Assembly: GCA_963848475.1 (NCBI GenBank)
Contig: CAWKDW010000016.1
Location: 62,001-126,000 of the forward strand
Origin: Solirubrobacter sp963848475
Lineage (GTDB): Bacteria > Actinomycetota > Thermoleophilia > Solirubrobacterales > Solirubrobacteraceae
DNA length: 64,000 bases
Direction: 5' to 3'
A program made the translations under genes and the position numbers. Shown piece after piece: positions 1 to 9,586 of the stretch (position 1 is its first letter; each line of letters begins with the position of its first letter). The notes under the pieces are model-generated. The model was not told the origin of the DNA. It made no database searches and worked only from the letters and a program-made list of their open reading frames with translations.

Positions 1-813
1 GCCCAGGCGGAGATCTTGCGCACGACCTCGTTCTGCTCGGCGGAGACGACGGCCATGTTGGCCTGCAGGATCGTGCTCAGCAGGTCGCGCTGGGCCATGA
101 TCTCCTCGTTGACGAGCTTGAGGTGGTCGTCGACGTCGCGGAAGTACTGGCGCAGGCCGGGGCTGATGCGCGAGCACGCCGCCCTGGGTGATCGCGGCCG
201 CCGGGCCGAGCAGCGGGTGCACCGCGCGGTAGAAGTCGGTGACCTCGCGGCGCAGCTTGTAGATGCGCTGCGTCGGCGCGCGCGAGCCGGAGAAGACGGT
301 GTGCTCGACCTCCTCGATGTCGCCCTCGAGCCCCTCGACGACCGGCGCGTAGTCGTCGACGATCTTGTCCAGGATCGCCCAGAGCACCGCGGCCGGCCCT
401 TCCTCGAGCAGGTTCGGGTGGTGCTCGAGCCGCAGCCGCGCGCCGTGCAGGTCGCTGGCGACGCCCTGGCGCACGGTGATGATGAAGCCGGGGCCGACGA
501 AGATCGAGACCTCGCCGAACTCGACCTCCTCGGCCTCGTCGACGTAGCGGGCCGTCCGCAGCACGACGAAGGTCACGCCGCCCTCATAGGCCTCGACCTT
601 CGGGCGCAGGTGGAAGCTCTGCGCATCCTCGACGGCGAGATCGTGCAGCCCGAAGGTGTCCTGCACGCTCGCAAGCTCCTCCGGCGTCGGCTCGACCATG
701 CCGAGCCACACGAACCCGGGGTCGTCGCGGCAGATCGCGGCCGCCTCCGCGGGATCCATCTTGCCCTCGTGCTGGCGGCGTCCATCGCGGTAGTGCGCGC
801 AGTCGACGATCAC
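1..813 (-). CDS. corA: CorA-family Mg2+/Co2+ transporter, 3' end off the window, one frameshift
   Basis: Inner-membrane divalent cation channel. Visible is the cytoplasmic N-terminal part, including the CorA-type stretches LLEEGPAAVLWAILDKIVDD and, near the window edge, the stalk-helix pattern GLRQYFRDVDDHL followed by QRDLLSTILQANMAVVSAEQ. The two transmembrane helices and the GMN signature would lie left of base 1 and cannot be seen. The reading frame changes near base 170 and dropping one base there joins the halves in register. The start is taken as GTG at 813, three bases after the stop of the upstream phosphatase gene, so the two are probably co-transcribed. Family assignment is secure; ion specificity is inferred. 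Confidence 0.85.
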   Translation of the reverse strand, partial: MIVDCAHYRDGRRQHEGKMDPAEAAAICRDDPGFVWLGMVEPTPEELASVQDTFGLHDLAVEDAQSFHLRPKVEAYEGGVTFVVLRTARYVDEAEEVEFGEVSIFVGPGFIITVRQGVASDLHGARLRLEHHPNLLEEGPAAVLWAILDKIVDDYAPVVEGLEGDIEEVEHTVFSGSRAPTQRIYKLRREVTDFYRAVHPLLGPAAAITQGGVLAHQPRPAPVLPRRRRPPQARQRGDHGPARPAEHDPAGQHGRRLRRAERGRAQDLRLG

Positions 814-815
814 GG

Positions 816-3342
816 CTAGCGCAAGTGTTCCAGCGCGTCCTGGACGCTGTCGGCGAGGTAGGCGACACGTGCGAGCTCCGCGAGTTCCAGGACCCGGCGA
901 AACGGCGCGTCGCCCGGCGCGACGACCGCCAGCCACTCGCACTGGCGCGCGAGCGCGAACAGCTCGCGCACCCCCGCGCTGCCCAGGAAGCCGAGGTGCG
1001 AGAGGTCGACGACGGCCGGCCCGGGCACGAGCGCCTGCAGCTCGGCGCCGACGCTGGCCGCGTTGAAGCTGTCGATCTCACCGCGCACGCGCGCGATCCG
1101 CGCGTCACCCTCGCGTGCCAGCTCGACCGCCGCCGGACCTGGCACGACGGCCGCCGAGGGCGTCGCGCCGCCGGGCCGGTAGCGCGCGCTGACGGTCGTG
1201 CCGCCGGCGCCCTCGTCGACGTCGACGGCGTGCATCAGCGCGCGCACGATGCTCAGCCCGCGGCCACGATCGCCCGGATCGGCGGGCGGTGGGCGCCAGC
1301 GGCCGTGGTCACGGATCACCAGCGTCAGCACGCCCCCGGGCTCGCGCGCGAGCGCGACCTCCACGGCCGCGTCGCTGCCCGCGGGGTAGGCGTGCTCGAC
1401 CGAGTTCGCGCACAGCTCACCCGCCGCCAGCACGACCAGCTCCGCGTCTCCCGGGTCGACGCCGACACCGGCCAGCCACGTCCGCATCGCCTCACGCACG
1501 ACCGAGAGCTGGTCGGCCCGCGCGGCGAACCACAGGTGCAGCGGCGCGACCACGAACGGCAGCGCCCGGGCAGCGAGGAGCGCGACGTCGTCGCGGCGCG
1601 TCTGCCCGTCCGTGAAGAGCGCATCCAGGACGGCCGTGCACAGCGCTTCGGGGTCGAGCGTGGAGGCCGCCGAGGCCGCCCGCGCCAGCCGCCGCAGGCC
1701 GATGTCCAGGGGCTCGCCGCGCCGCTCGATCGCCCCGTCGGTGTAGAGCACGAGCGTCGCGCGCTCGCGCACCGATGCCGTGGCGTCCTCGTAGACGTGC
1801 CCGAGGGCGCGGTCCAGCGGGACCCCGCGCGCGCCCTCCAGGAAGCGCGCGCCGCCGTCGCCCTCGACCAGCAGTGGCGGCGGATGCCCGGCGCAGCTGT
1901 AGCGCAGCTCGCGCGAACCCGGGTCGAGGATCGCGTAGACGAGCGTCGCGCCGCGCGCCCCGCGCACGCCGTCGGCATAGCGGCTGAGCAGCTGCAGCAC
2001 ACGCGCGGGGGAGCGGCCCTCGAGCGCGTAGGCGCGCAACGCGCTGCGCAGCTGGCCCATCGCCGCCGCGGCCTCCGGGCCGTGACCCACGATGTCGCCG
2101 ATCGCGATCCCCAGCCGTCCGCCGGGAAGCTCGACGGCGTCGTAGAAGTCGCCGCCGGCGGCGGTGCCGTCGGCCGCGGGCAGGTAGCGGACGGCGAGCT
2201 CGAGCCCATCGGTCCGGGGCAGCGTCTCCGGCAGCAGCGCGTGCTGCAGCGTCGCGGCCACGTCGTGCTCGAGCTGGTACTGCCGCGCGCGGCCCAGTGC
2301 GTGGCCGCACAGGCGCGTGAGCGCGAGCAGGTAGTCGCGATCGGCGGCGGCGAAGACGTGCGGGTGGTCGAACACGAGCCCGATCGCGCCGAGTGACGCG
2401 TCTCCGTCCGAGAGCGGCAGCAGTGCCGCGGCGTGCGCCTGCGGTCGCACCTCCGCGAAGAGCGGGTAGCGCCCGAAGATCGCTTCGCGGCCCTCGAGCC
2501 AGATGGGCTGGCCGGTGCGCGCCGCGACGGCGAGCGGCAGCGCGGCGTCCAGCGGCAATGACGCGAAGCGCTCCCGCGTGGAGGGCTCGTGCCCGGCGGC
2601 ATGCGCGAGTTCGAGCGAGCGGCCGTCCTCGGCGAGTAGCGCGACCCAGGCGCTGCTGGCGCCGAGCGCCTGCACTCCCTGCCCGGCCGCGGTCTCCGCG
2701 ACCTCCTTCGGCGTCAGCGCGCGCGCCAGCGCCGCGGTCGTGTCCTGGAGGCGGTGGAGGCGGTCGTAAAGCCGCGCGCGCTCGAGCGCGAGCCCGCCCT
2801 GACGGCCGAGCGCCTCGAGCAACTCGAGCTCCGAGGCGTCGAACGCGCGCCGGTCCGAGCGGCTGACGCCGACCGCCCCCAGCACCGCGATGCCGGCCAG
2901 CAGCGGCACGGCACACAGCGAAGCGTGAGGGCCGACGACGTCGGCGAGCTCGGGATAGCGGCGTGCGAGCTCCTCGCCCGGGTGTACCGCGATCGTGCAC
3001 CGCTCGCGGGCCGCCTCCGTCACCGGCAGCTGCGCGCCGATCGGCACCGCGCTGAACGCCGCGACGACCTCGGGCTCATAGCCCCAGGTCCCGATCACGG
3101 ACAGCGTGCGAACGATCCGGCTCGAGCACGAAGACGGCGCCGCCGGTACCGCCGAGTGCCTGGGCGCCGTGCTCCGCGATCGCGCGACCTACCTGCTCCG
3201 GCGTCGCGGCACCCGCCAGGGCCGACGTCACGCTCTGCAGCGCCTCCATCCAGCGGCGCGCCCGCTGCTCCGCGTGCAACGCCCGCTCGACGTCACCGGC
3301 GAGCGTGACCGCTCGCAGGTGATCGGCAGGATCAGCAGGCAC
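816..3342 (-). CDS. GAF-GAF-SpoIIE phosphatase-HATPase-STAS stress regulator, one frameshift
   Basis: A single-chain partner-switching regulator. After an N-terminal helix come two GAF sensor domains, a PP2C/SpoIIE phosphatase (AAGGDFYDAVE and IAIGDIVGHGPEAA hold the metal-binding Asp residues), a GHKL anti-sigma-kinase-type ATPase domain (GELCANSVEHAYP and DRGRGLSIVRAL), and a C-terminal STAS domain (VVDLSHLGFLGSAGVREL, with Ser in the usual phospho-acceptor position). Such proteins normally control sigma-B-type factors by switching phosphorylation of STAS antagonists. Here kinase, phosphatase and antagonist modules are fused. The frame breaks near 3105; dropping one base links the first GAF. 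The GTG at 3342 is the likely start, placed just after the stop of the upstream glycosidase. No sigma factor is adjacent. Confidence 0.85.
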
Positions 3343-3362
3343 GGCGCGAACCGTGCGGGACT

Positions 3363-4724
3363 CTACCTGCGGCGGAGGGTCGCGCTCGTCGCTCCCGCGG
3401 CCCGATACCGATATGAGGCGCCGGTGAGCAGGCGGGTCGACCAGCGCCAGTAGCCGTTGGCGTCGGTCTTGCGGGTGCCGATGGTGCGCCAGGTCGAACT
3501 GCCGCGCAGGCGACGCTGCACGGTCACCTTGCGCGTCGTGCGATTGCGGACCTGGCCCCACAGGCGACCGCGCGACGCGTCGAGCACGAACGGCGTGGCG
3601 AAGGTCTTCAGGCTCGGCTTCGCCCGTCCGTCCTCGTAGAAGAGGCCCGACTGCCAGCCCGAGTAGCCGCCCGCGAGCCCGCGCGGCTCGTCGCGCCACA
3701 GGTACTGGGTGAGCAGCTTCACGCGCGGGTCACGCCAGGCCTGGTAGCCCGCCCGTTGCAGCCATTGGCTCTGCGCGGTCGCTGAGATCCCCGCGATCTT
3801 GTCCGGCGGGTTGGTCTGGTAGCCGTACTCGTCGATGTAGAGGTCGAAGCGCTTCGCCGTCGTCTTCAGCGCGCCGAGGCGCTGGAGCTTGTCGAGCGCG
3901 CGCTCGAGCCGCCGCAGCGAGGCCAGGTTGACGTCGTCGGGGTTCGGGAAGGCGCGTTCGGGCGCCGTCAGGACGCCGTGCGGGTGGAAGGCGAAGCCGT
4001 CGCCCTTCGCCGGCTTGAAGCCCTTGCAGCGGCCCGTGCGGATCGGCTTGTAGCTGGCGTTGACGCACGCGAACGCGCGCAGGAAGGCGAGCGGACGATG
4101 GGTGGAGTTCTCGCGGTTGAGCGTGCTCCCGCGTGAGGACATCGTCCCGATCAGGACCTGGGCGCCGGGGTCGCCGGCGCGCACCTGCGGGTAGGCGGCG
4201 CGGACGAGCGCGCGGTAGAGATGCGGCGCGACCGACGTGCAGCGCGAGCGGGTGCAGCTCGCCTGCGGGCGCAGCCAGCTGCCGAGGTTGGGCTCGTTCC
4301 AGAGGATGTAGCGCTTCACGCGATCGCCGTAGCGCTCGGCGACCTGGCGGGCGAACGCGGCGAACTGCTTCGGATCCGGGTCATAGCTCGCGACGCCGCG
4401 CTCGGCGCGCCGGCTCGTCCACAGTGGCCCGGGACCGGTGATCGTCAACAACGGCTCCATCCCGGCGCCGACGACGCGGTCGACCGCGTGGTCGAGCTGC
4501 GACCAGTCCTTGTCGGCTCCGCGACTGGGCCCGGCGATCCGCGACCACAGCGCGAGGATCCGCACCTGCTGGATCCCGAGCGCGGACCAGTCCGCGACCG
4601 CCTTGTCGGCCTCGGCGCCGCCCGCGAGCAGGATCCGGTCGTCGGAGATGCCGATCTGCGGTCCCGCGGCACGCGCCGGGGCCGCGAGTACAAGCATGAA
4701 CAGCAGGGCGAAAGCGAGACGCAT
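3363..4724 (-). CDS. Secreted clan-A glycoside hydrolase-like protein
   Basis: A 453-residue exported protein. The signal peptide is MRLAFALLFMLVLAAPARAA. A TIM-barrel glycosidase follows. WNEPNLGSW around residue 142 carries the presumed acid/base Glu144 of the NEP motif, and DLYIDEYGYQ near residue 299 carries the presumed nucleophile Glu. The pattern resembles GH5/GH39-type enzymes, so a retaining beta-glycosidase acting outside the cell is likely; the substrate cannot be told. The C-terminus (about residues 385-453) is a small beta-rich domain rich in Arg and Thr, possibly for wall or glycan binding. An upstream ATG at 4751 would extend it by nine residues, but 4724 gives a cleaner signal peptide. 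Divergent from the acyl-CoA dehydrogenase gene. Confidence 0.75.
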   Translation of the reverse strand: MRLAFALLFMLVLAAPARAAGPQIGISDDRILLAGGAEADKAVADWSALGIQQVRILALWSRIAGPSRGADKDWSQLDHAVDRVVGAGMEPLLTITGPGPLWTSRRAERGVASYDPDPKQFAAFARQVAERYGDRVKRYILWNEPNLGSWLRPQASCTRSRCTSVAPHLYRALVRAAYPQVRAGDPGAQVLIGTMSSRGSTLNRENSTHRPLAFLRAFACVNASYKPIRTGRCKGFKPAKGDGFAFHPHGVLTAPERAFPNPDDVNLASLRRLERALDKLQRLGALKTTAKRFDLYIDEYGYQTNPPDKIAGISATAQSQWLQRAGYQAWRDPRVKLLTQYLWRDEPRGLAGGYSGWQSGLFYEDGRAKPSLKTFATPFVLDASRGRLWGQVRNRTTRKVTVQRRLRGSSTWRTIGTRKTDANGYWRWSTRLLTGASYRYRAAGATSATLRRR

Positions 4725-4774
4725 CGCACAGTCAAACGCGGTCCGGGGCACCGGAGTTGCGCTGTAATAGTTAG

Positions 4775-6622
4775 ATGGCTACGACGGACGTCAGCGAACG
4801 CGAGGCACGGCAGGTCGCGGAAGCCGCCCGGGAGCAGGAGTGGAAGCTCCCGAGCTTTGGCAAAGAGCTCTTCCTCGGCAACTTCCGGCTCGACCTCATC
4901 CACCCTCAGCCGCGGCTCGACGCCGAGGCCACCGAGAAGGGCGAGCGTTTCCTCGCCACGTTGCGTGAATTCCTCGAGAACGAGGTCGACCCGCTGCAGA
5001 TCGAGCGCGACGCGCGGATCCCCGACGAGGTGATCGAGGGCTTCAAGCGCATCGGCGCGATGGGCATGAAGGTCGCCGAGGAGTACGACGGCCTCGGGCT
5101 CTCGCAGGTCTACTACAACCGCGCGCTGACGATGATCGGTACCTGGCACGGCGCGCTCGGCGCGCTCGTGTCCGCGCACCAGTCGATCGGCGTCGCCGAG
5201 CCGCTGCGGATGTTCGGCACCGAGGAGCAGAAGCGCGAGTGGCTCCCGCGCGTCGCGCGCACCGACATCTCCGCCTTCCTGCTCACCGAGCCCGACGTCG
5301 GCTCGGACCCCGCCCGCGTGGCCACGTCCGCGGAGCCGGTCGAGGGCGGCTACGTCCTCAACGGCACCAAGCTGTGGGCGACCAACGGCTCGATCGCCGA
5401 CATCGTCGTCGTGATGGCGCGCGTGCCCAAGTCCGAGGGCCACAAGGGCGGCATCAGCGCCTTCGTCCTGGACTACAAGACCGAGGGCGTCACGGTCAAG
5501 CACCGCAACGCCTTCATGGGCCTGCGCGGGATCGAGAACTCGGTCACGCTGCTCGAGAACGTCTTCGTGCCCGAGGGCAACCTGATCGGCAAGGAGGGCT
5601 GGGGCCTCAAGATCGCCCTCTCGACTTTGAATACCGGCCGCCTGGCGCTCCCGGCGATCTGCGTCGGCCTGTCCAAGTGGGCGACGAAGGTCGCGCGCGA
5701 GTGGTCGAGCGAGCGCGTCCAATGGGGCCGCCCGGTCGGCAAGCACGACGCCGTCGCGCAGAAGAACGCGTTCATCGCGGGCTCCGCCTTCGGCCTGGAG
5801 GCGATGCTCGACGTCGCGTCGCGGCTCGCCGACGAGAAGCGCAACGACGTCCGCATCGAGGCCGCGATCGCCAAGCTCTACGGCTCCGAGCTGGGCTGGA
5901 AGGTGCTGGACGAACTCGTCCAGGTCCGCGGCGGCCGCGGCTACGAGACCGCCGAGTCGCTGAAGGCGCGCGGCGAGAAGCCGATCCCGGTCGAGCAGGC
6001 GCTGCGCGACATGCGCATCAACCGGATCTTCGAGGGCTCGACGGAGATCATGCACCTGCTGATCGCGCGCGAGGCCGTCGATCAGCACCTGCAGGTCGCG
6101 GGCGACGTGCTCGAGGCCGACACGCCGATGGGCGACAAGGCCAAGAGCGCCGTCGAGGCGGGCAAGTTCTACGCCAAGTGGCTGCCGAAGCTGGTCGTCG
6201 GCGAGGGCACCAAGCCGAAGGGCTACGAGGAGTTCGGCGAGCTGGCCGGGCACCTGCGCTACGCCGAACGCTCCTCGCGCAAGCTCGCCCGCTCGACCTT
6301 CTACGCGATGGGCCGCTGGCAGGCCAAGCTCGAGCAGCGCCAGTCGTTCCTGGGCCGGATCGTCGACATCGGCGCCGAGCTGTTCGCGATCTCCGCGGCC
6401 GTCGTCTACGCCGAGACGATCGCCTCCGAGCATCCGGAGCGCGCCGACAGCGCCCGCGAGCTGGCCGACCTGTTCTGCCTGCAGGCGCGCCGCCGAGCGG
6501 ACGGCCTCTTCCACGCGTTGTGGGCCAACGACGACGACGCCGGCTACGCGGCCGCGATCAAGCTGCTCGACGGGCGCTACACGTGGCTCGAGGAGGGCAT
6601 CAGCGACCCAGGAGATCGCTGA
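4775..6622 (+). CDS. Acyl-CoA dehydrogenase, long form
   Basis: FAD enzyme of fatty-acid beta-oxidation, 615 residues. FLLTEPDVGSDPARVATSAE is the first acyl-CoA dehydrogenase signature. VRGGRGYETAESL and NRIFEGSTEIMHLLIAREAV match the second signature and FAD-contact region. The roughly 200 residues after the core form an extra helical domain, as in very-long-chain and FadE-like members, and a membrane- or lipid-associated substrate is therefore plausible. It starts with ATG just after a short AT-containing stretch (taatagttag). Its 3' end overlaps the convergent M20 peptidase gene by 23 bases. Chain-length preference cannot be read from sequence. Confidence 0.9.
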   Translation: MATTDVSEREARQVAEAAREQEWKLPSFGKELFLGNFRLDLIHPQPRLDAEATEKGERFLATLREFLENEVDPLQIERDARIPDEVIEGFKRIGAMGMKVAEEYDGLGLSQVYYNRALTMIGTWHGALGALVSAHQSIGVAEPLRMFGTEEQKREWLPRVARTDISAFLLTEPDVGSDPARVATSAEPVEGGYVLNGTKLWATNGSIADIVVVMARVPKSEGHKGGISAFVLDYKTEGVTVKHRNAFMGLRGIENSVTLLENVFVPEGNLIGKEGWGLKIALSTLNTGRLALPAICVGLSKWATKVAREWSSERVQWGRPVGKHDAVAQKNAFIAGSAFGLEAMLDVASRLADEKRNDVRIEAAIAKLYGSELGWKVLDELVQVRGGRGYETAESLKARGEKPIPVEQALRDMRINRIFEGSTEIMHLLIAREAVDQHLQVAGDVLEADTPMGDKAKSAVEAGKFYAKWLPKLVVGEGTKPKGYEEFGELAGHLRYAERSSRKLARSTFYAMGRWQAKLEQRQSFLGRIVDIGAELFAISAAVVYAETIASEHPERADSARELADLFCLQARRRADGLFHALWANDDDAGYAAAIKLLDGRYTWLEEGISDPGDR

Positions 6623-7827
6623 GGATCAGCGCCAGCCCCTTGGTCCCGAGGATCAGGTCCTCGACGCTGATCCGCTCGTCGCTGACGTGTGAGAGGCCCG
6701 TGGTGCCGGGGCCGTAGATCACGGAGTTGGTGATGCCGGCGTTGTGGACGACGAAGCGCTGGTCGTCGCTGCCGGCGGAGATGAGGATGCGCGGCTCCAG
6801 GCCCAGCGCCCGGACCGCGCGGCACGCCGCCTGGACCACGGGCTCGTCCTCGGACACGAGCGTCGGCGGCGTCGAGTAGGTCTCGCGATAGTCGAAGCGC
6901 TGACCCTGCAGGGGCGCGAGCAGCTCCTCGCGCGCCGCGTCGAGGTCCTCGCCGGGCAGCAGCCGGCGGTTGAAGGTGACCGTACAGCGGTCCGGGACGA
7001 TGTTGGGCGCCGCTCCACCGCTGATCGTGTCGAAGGAGAGCGTCGAGCGCGGCTCGGGCGGGGTCACACCGAGCTCGGTGACACGGTTCTCGAGCAACGG
7101 GCGGAGGTGCGTGTCGATCTGTGTCAGGTAGCGCGCCATCGCCTCGACCGCGTTGACGCCGAGGCGCGGGCTCGATCCGTGGGCCTGCTTGCCGTGCAGC
7201 GTGATCTCGCCCCAGATCGCGCCCTTGTGGCCGATGCCGACGCCGTCAGGGCCGAACGGCTCGGTGATGATCAGCGCGTCGGCGACGATCAGTCCCTGCT
7301 CGACGAGCCAGCCCATGCCGGCGTTGCGCACGCCGACGGTCTCCTCGTCGGGTACCGCGCTCTGCACGATCCGGCCGGCCCATTCGGTTCTTCGCAGCGC
7401 TTCGACGGCGATCACCTGCGCGGCCAGGCCGCTCTTCATGTCGGCGGCGCCGCGGCCATAGATCCAGCCGTCGCGCAGCTCGCCGCCGAACGGGTCCGTG
7501 CGTCCAGTCGTTGCCGACCGGGACGACGTCGTAGTGGCCGTTGAGGTGAACGGTCGGCCCGTCGCCGTTCGCGAGCGTCGCGATCAGGTTCGGGCGCGGC
7601 AGGCCGCCCGCGTGCGGCGCGAGCGTGTCCAGGTCCTCCTCGGGCACGCGGTGGACCTCGGTGGCGTAGCCGAGCGCGTCGAGGCGGTCCGCGAAGTCGT
7701 GCACGAAGGTCTCGTAGCCGTCGCCGGGCGGGTTGATCGTCGGCAGGCGGACGAGCGCCTGCAGCAACTCGACGAGCTCGCCGGCGAGCTCGTCGACCGC
7801 GGCGAGGACGGTCTCCTTGCGCGTCAC
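6600..7827 (-). CDS. M20 family metallopeptidase (ArgE/DapE/ACY1 type), one frameshift
   Basis: Zinc amidohydrolase/peptidase acting on N-acyl amino acids or small peptides. The first metal ligand sits in HLNGHYDVVPVG, the bridging Asp in GAADMKSGLAAQ, and the catalytic Glu pair in SAVPDEETVG. A dimerisation or lid domain and a C-terminal SAGSDDQRFVVHNAG stretch follow. The halves are in different frames, with the break near 7495; removing one base restores the expected DPFGG..GRGAADMKSG sequence. Its 5' end overlaps the cytidylate-kinase-like gene in ATGA, so the two are translationally coupled. Substrate unknown; DapE and ArgE proper usually differ in context. Confidence 0.85.
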
Positions 7828-8396
7828 CGGCTCTCGACCGCCGCCGCGAGCAGGTCGACGCAGGCCTCGAGTCCGATCCTCGTCGAATCGACGATCAGGT
7901 GGTAGAGGTGCGGCGCGCGCGGATCGACGCAGTAGAGCGTCTGGTGGTACGCGATCCGCGCACGGTCCGTGCGCTCGAGCCTGCGCGTCGCGGTGGCCCG
8001 GTCGATGCCCTGGATCGCCATGCCCTGCTCGATCCGCCGCTCCGGAGGGCCGGTCAGCAGCACGCGCAGCACGCTCGGGTCGTCGCGCAGCAACACGGCT
8101 GCCGCGCGGCCGAGGACCACGCCTCCCCCGGTCTCCTGCAGCGCGCGCAGCTCCTCCTCGATCTCGCGCCGGCGGGCGTCGCCAGGGACGAGGTCCTCGA
8201 GCTCCATCCCCGCGGGCGTGCCCCAGGCGAGCCCGATCGAGCCGAGCTTGGAGAGCAGGCCCCGGCCCTCCTCCTCGTGCTCGGGCTCGGTCCCGGCCGG
8301 CCGGTCGAGGAACGGGACGCCCAGGCGTTTCGCGAGCGCGGGCGCGACGCGGCTGCCGCCGGCCCCGTAGGGCGAGGAGATCGCCACTAGAGCCAC
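7824..8396 (-). CDS. Cytidylate-kinase-like protein
   Basis: A 190-residue P-loop protein of the cytidylate-kinase-like family. The nucleotide-binding loop is the atypical SSPYGAGGSRVA near residues 7-18, and the later GPPERRIEQGM and TDRARIAYHQTLYC segments match the lid and Arg-rich parts of that family. It is shorter than housekeeping Cmk and lacks its canonical GPAGSGKST loop, so a role other than CMP phosphorylation is likely. It overlaps the downstream peptidase by four bases (ATGA) and the upstream MFS gene by ten, forming one probable transcript MFS - kinase-like - peptidase. Confidence 0.75.
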   Translation of the reverse strand: MALVAISSPYGAGGSRVAPALAKRLGVPFLDRPAGTEPEHEEEGRGLLSKLGSIGLAWGTPAGMELEDLVPGDARRREIEEELRALQETGGGVVLGRAAAVLLRDDPSVLRVLLTGPPERRIEQGMAIQGIDRATATRRLERTDRARIAYHQTLYCVDPRAPHLYHLIVDSTRIGLEACVDLLAAAVESR

Positions 8397-9586
8397 CGGT
8401 TCACCGCCACGGCGCCGGTTGCGAGCGAGAACATGACGACGGCCATCGGTACCGCGCTACCCGTTCCGCCGACTCCCACGAGCGGCGCCGCCAGCCCGCC
8501 GACCAGGAACTGGATCACGCCGAGCAGCGCCGACGCCGTGCCGGCGACCTTGGCGTGATCGGCGAGCGCGAGCGCCGTGCTGTTGGGCATCACGAACGAG
8601 AGGCTGGACATGACCAGGAACGTCGTGATGATCACAGGCCAGACGCCGAGGCCGCCGACCACCACGACCGCGACCAGCGCCCCGGCCGCCGCGACGATCA
8701 CCAGCAGCGCCCGCCGCAGCAGGTACGCGGGGCCGAAGCGCCCGACCAGGCGCGCGTTGACCTGGCTCCCCGCGACGAGGCCGAGGCCGTTGACGCCGAA
8801 CGCGATGCTGAAGGCCTGCGGCGAGAGGCCGTAGATCTCCTGCAGCACGAACGGCGAACCGGAGATGTAGGCGAACAGCGCGCCGAAGGCGAGCGCCGCG
8901 GTCAGCGCGTAGCGCAGGAACGAGCGCTGTGTCAGCAGGCTGCGCATCGTCTTCAGGACGCCTTCGAGCCCGCCCCGATCACGCTTCTCCGGCGGCAGCG
9001 TCTCCGGCAGCGCGACCGCCGCGAGCGTCAGGATCGCCAGCGACAGGCACGCGAGGACGACGAAGATCCCCTGCCACTCGGTGACCTTGAGGAGTTGGCC
9101 GCCGAGCACGGGCGCGAGGATCGGCGCCAGGCCGGTCACCAGCATCAGCGAGGAGAACAGCCGTGCCGCGGCGGCCCCCGAGTAGAGGTCGCGGACGACG
9201 GCGCGGCCGATCACGATCGCGGCGCCGCCCGCCAGGCCCTGCAGGAGCCGCAGCGCGGTCAGCGCATGCACGGTCGGCGCGAGCGCGCACAGCAACGAGG
9301 CCGCCGAGTAGCCGATCAGGCCGACGAACAGCGGGCGGCGCCGGCCGACCCGGTCGCTCAGCGGACCGGCGACCAGCTGGCCGAGCGCGAGGCCGACGAC
9401 GACCGCGGTGAGCGTCAACTGGACCGCCGTGGCATCCGCTTTCAGCGAGCGCGTGATCTCCGGCAGCCCGGGCAGGTACATGTCGATCGACAGCGGCCCG
9501 ATGGCGACCATCGAGCCGAGGATCAGGATCAGCAGCGGCTTGGCCGGAATCCGCCGATCGTCCGCGGATTGGGGCCTAGAGGGCAA
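8387..9586 (-). CDS. MFS exporter of the Bcr/CflA drug-resistance type
   Basis: Twelve-helix major facilitator, 399 residues. The N-terminal IDMYLPGLPEITRSL, the loop 2-3 signature GPLSDRVGRRRPLF and the RLLQGLAGGAAIVIGRAVVR stretch in helices 4-5 are characteristic of Bcr/CflA proton-driven exporters. Likely role is export of small toxic compounds or metabolites; the substrate cannot be predicted. The gene sits in a tight series with the ALDH upstream (overlap of 11 bases) and the cytidylate-kinase-like gene downstream. Confidence 0.85.
   Translation of the reverse strand: MPSRPQSADDRRIPAKPLLILILGSMVAIGPLSIDMYLPGLPEITRSLKADATAVQLTLTAVVVGLALGQLVAGPLSDRVGRRRPLFVGLIGYSAASLLCALAPTVHALTALRLLQGLAGGAAIVIGRAVVRDLYSGAAAARLFSSLMLVTGLAPILAPVLGGQLLKVTEWQGIFVVLACLSLAILTLAAVALPETLPPEKRDRGGLEGVLKTMRSLLTQRSFLRYALTAALAFGALFAYISGSPFVLQEIYGLSPQAFSIAFGVNGLGLVAGSQVNARLVGRFGPAYLLRRALLVIVAAAGALVAVVVVGGLGVWPVIITTFLVMSSLSFVMPNSTALALADHAKVAGTASALLGVIQFLVGGLAAPLVGVGGTGSAVPMAVVMFSLATGAVAVNRWL

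Noticed and set aside
4445..6514. Long open frame of about 690 codons on the minus strand
   Set aside because: It is antisense to the acyl-CoA dehydrogenase gene, rich in Arg, Asp and Leu without any domain, as expected from GC-rich codon bias.
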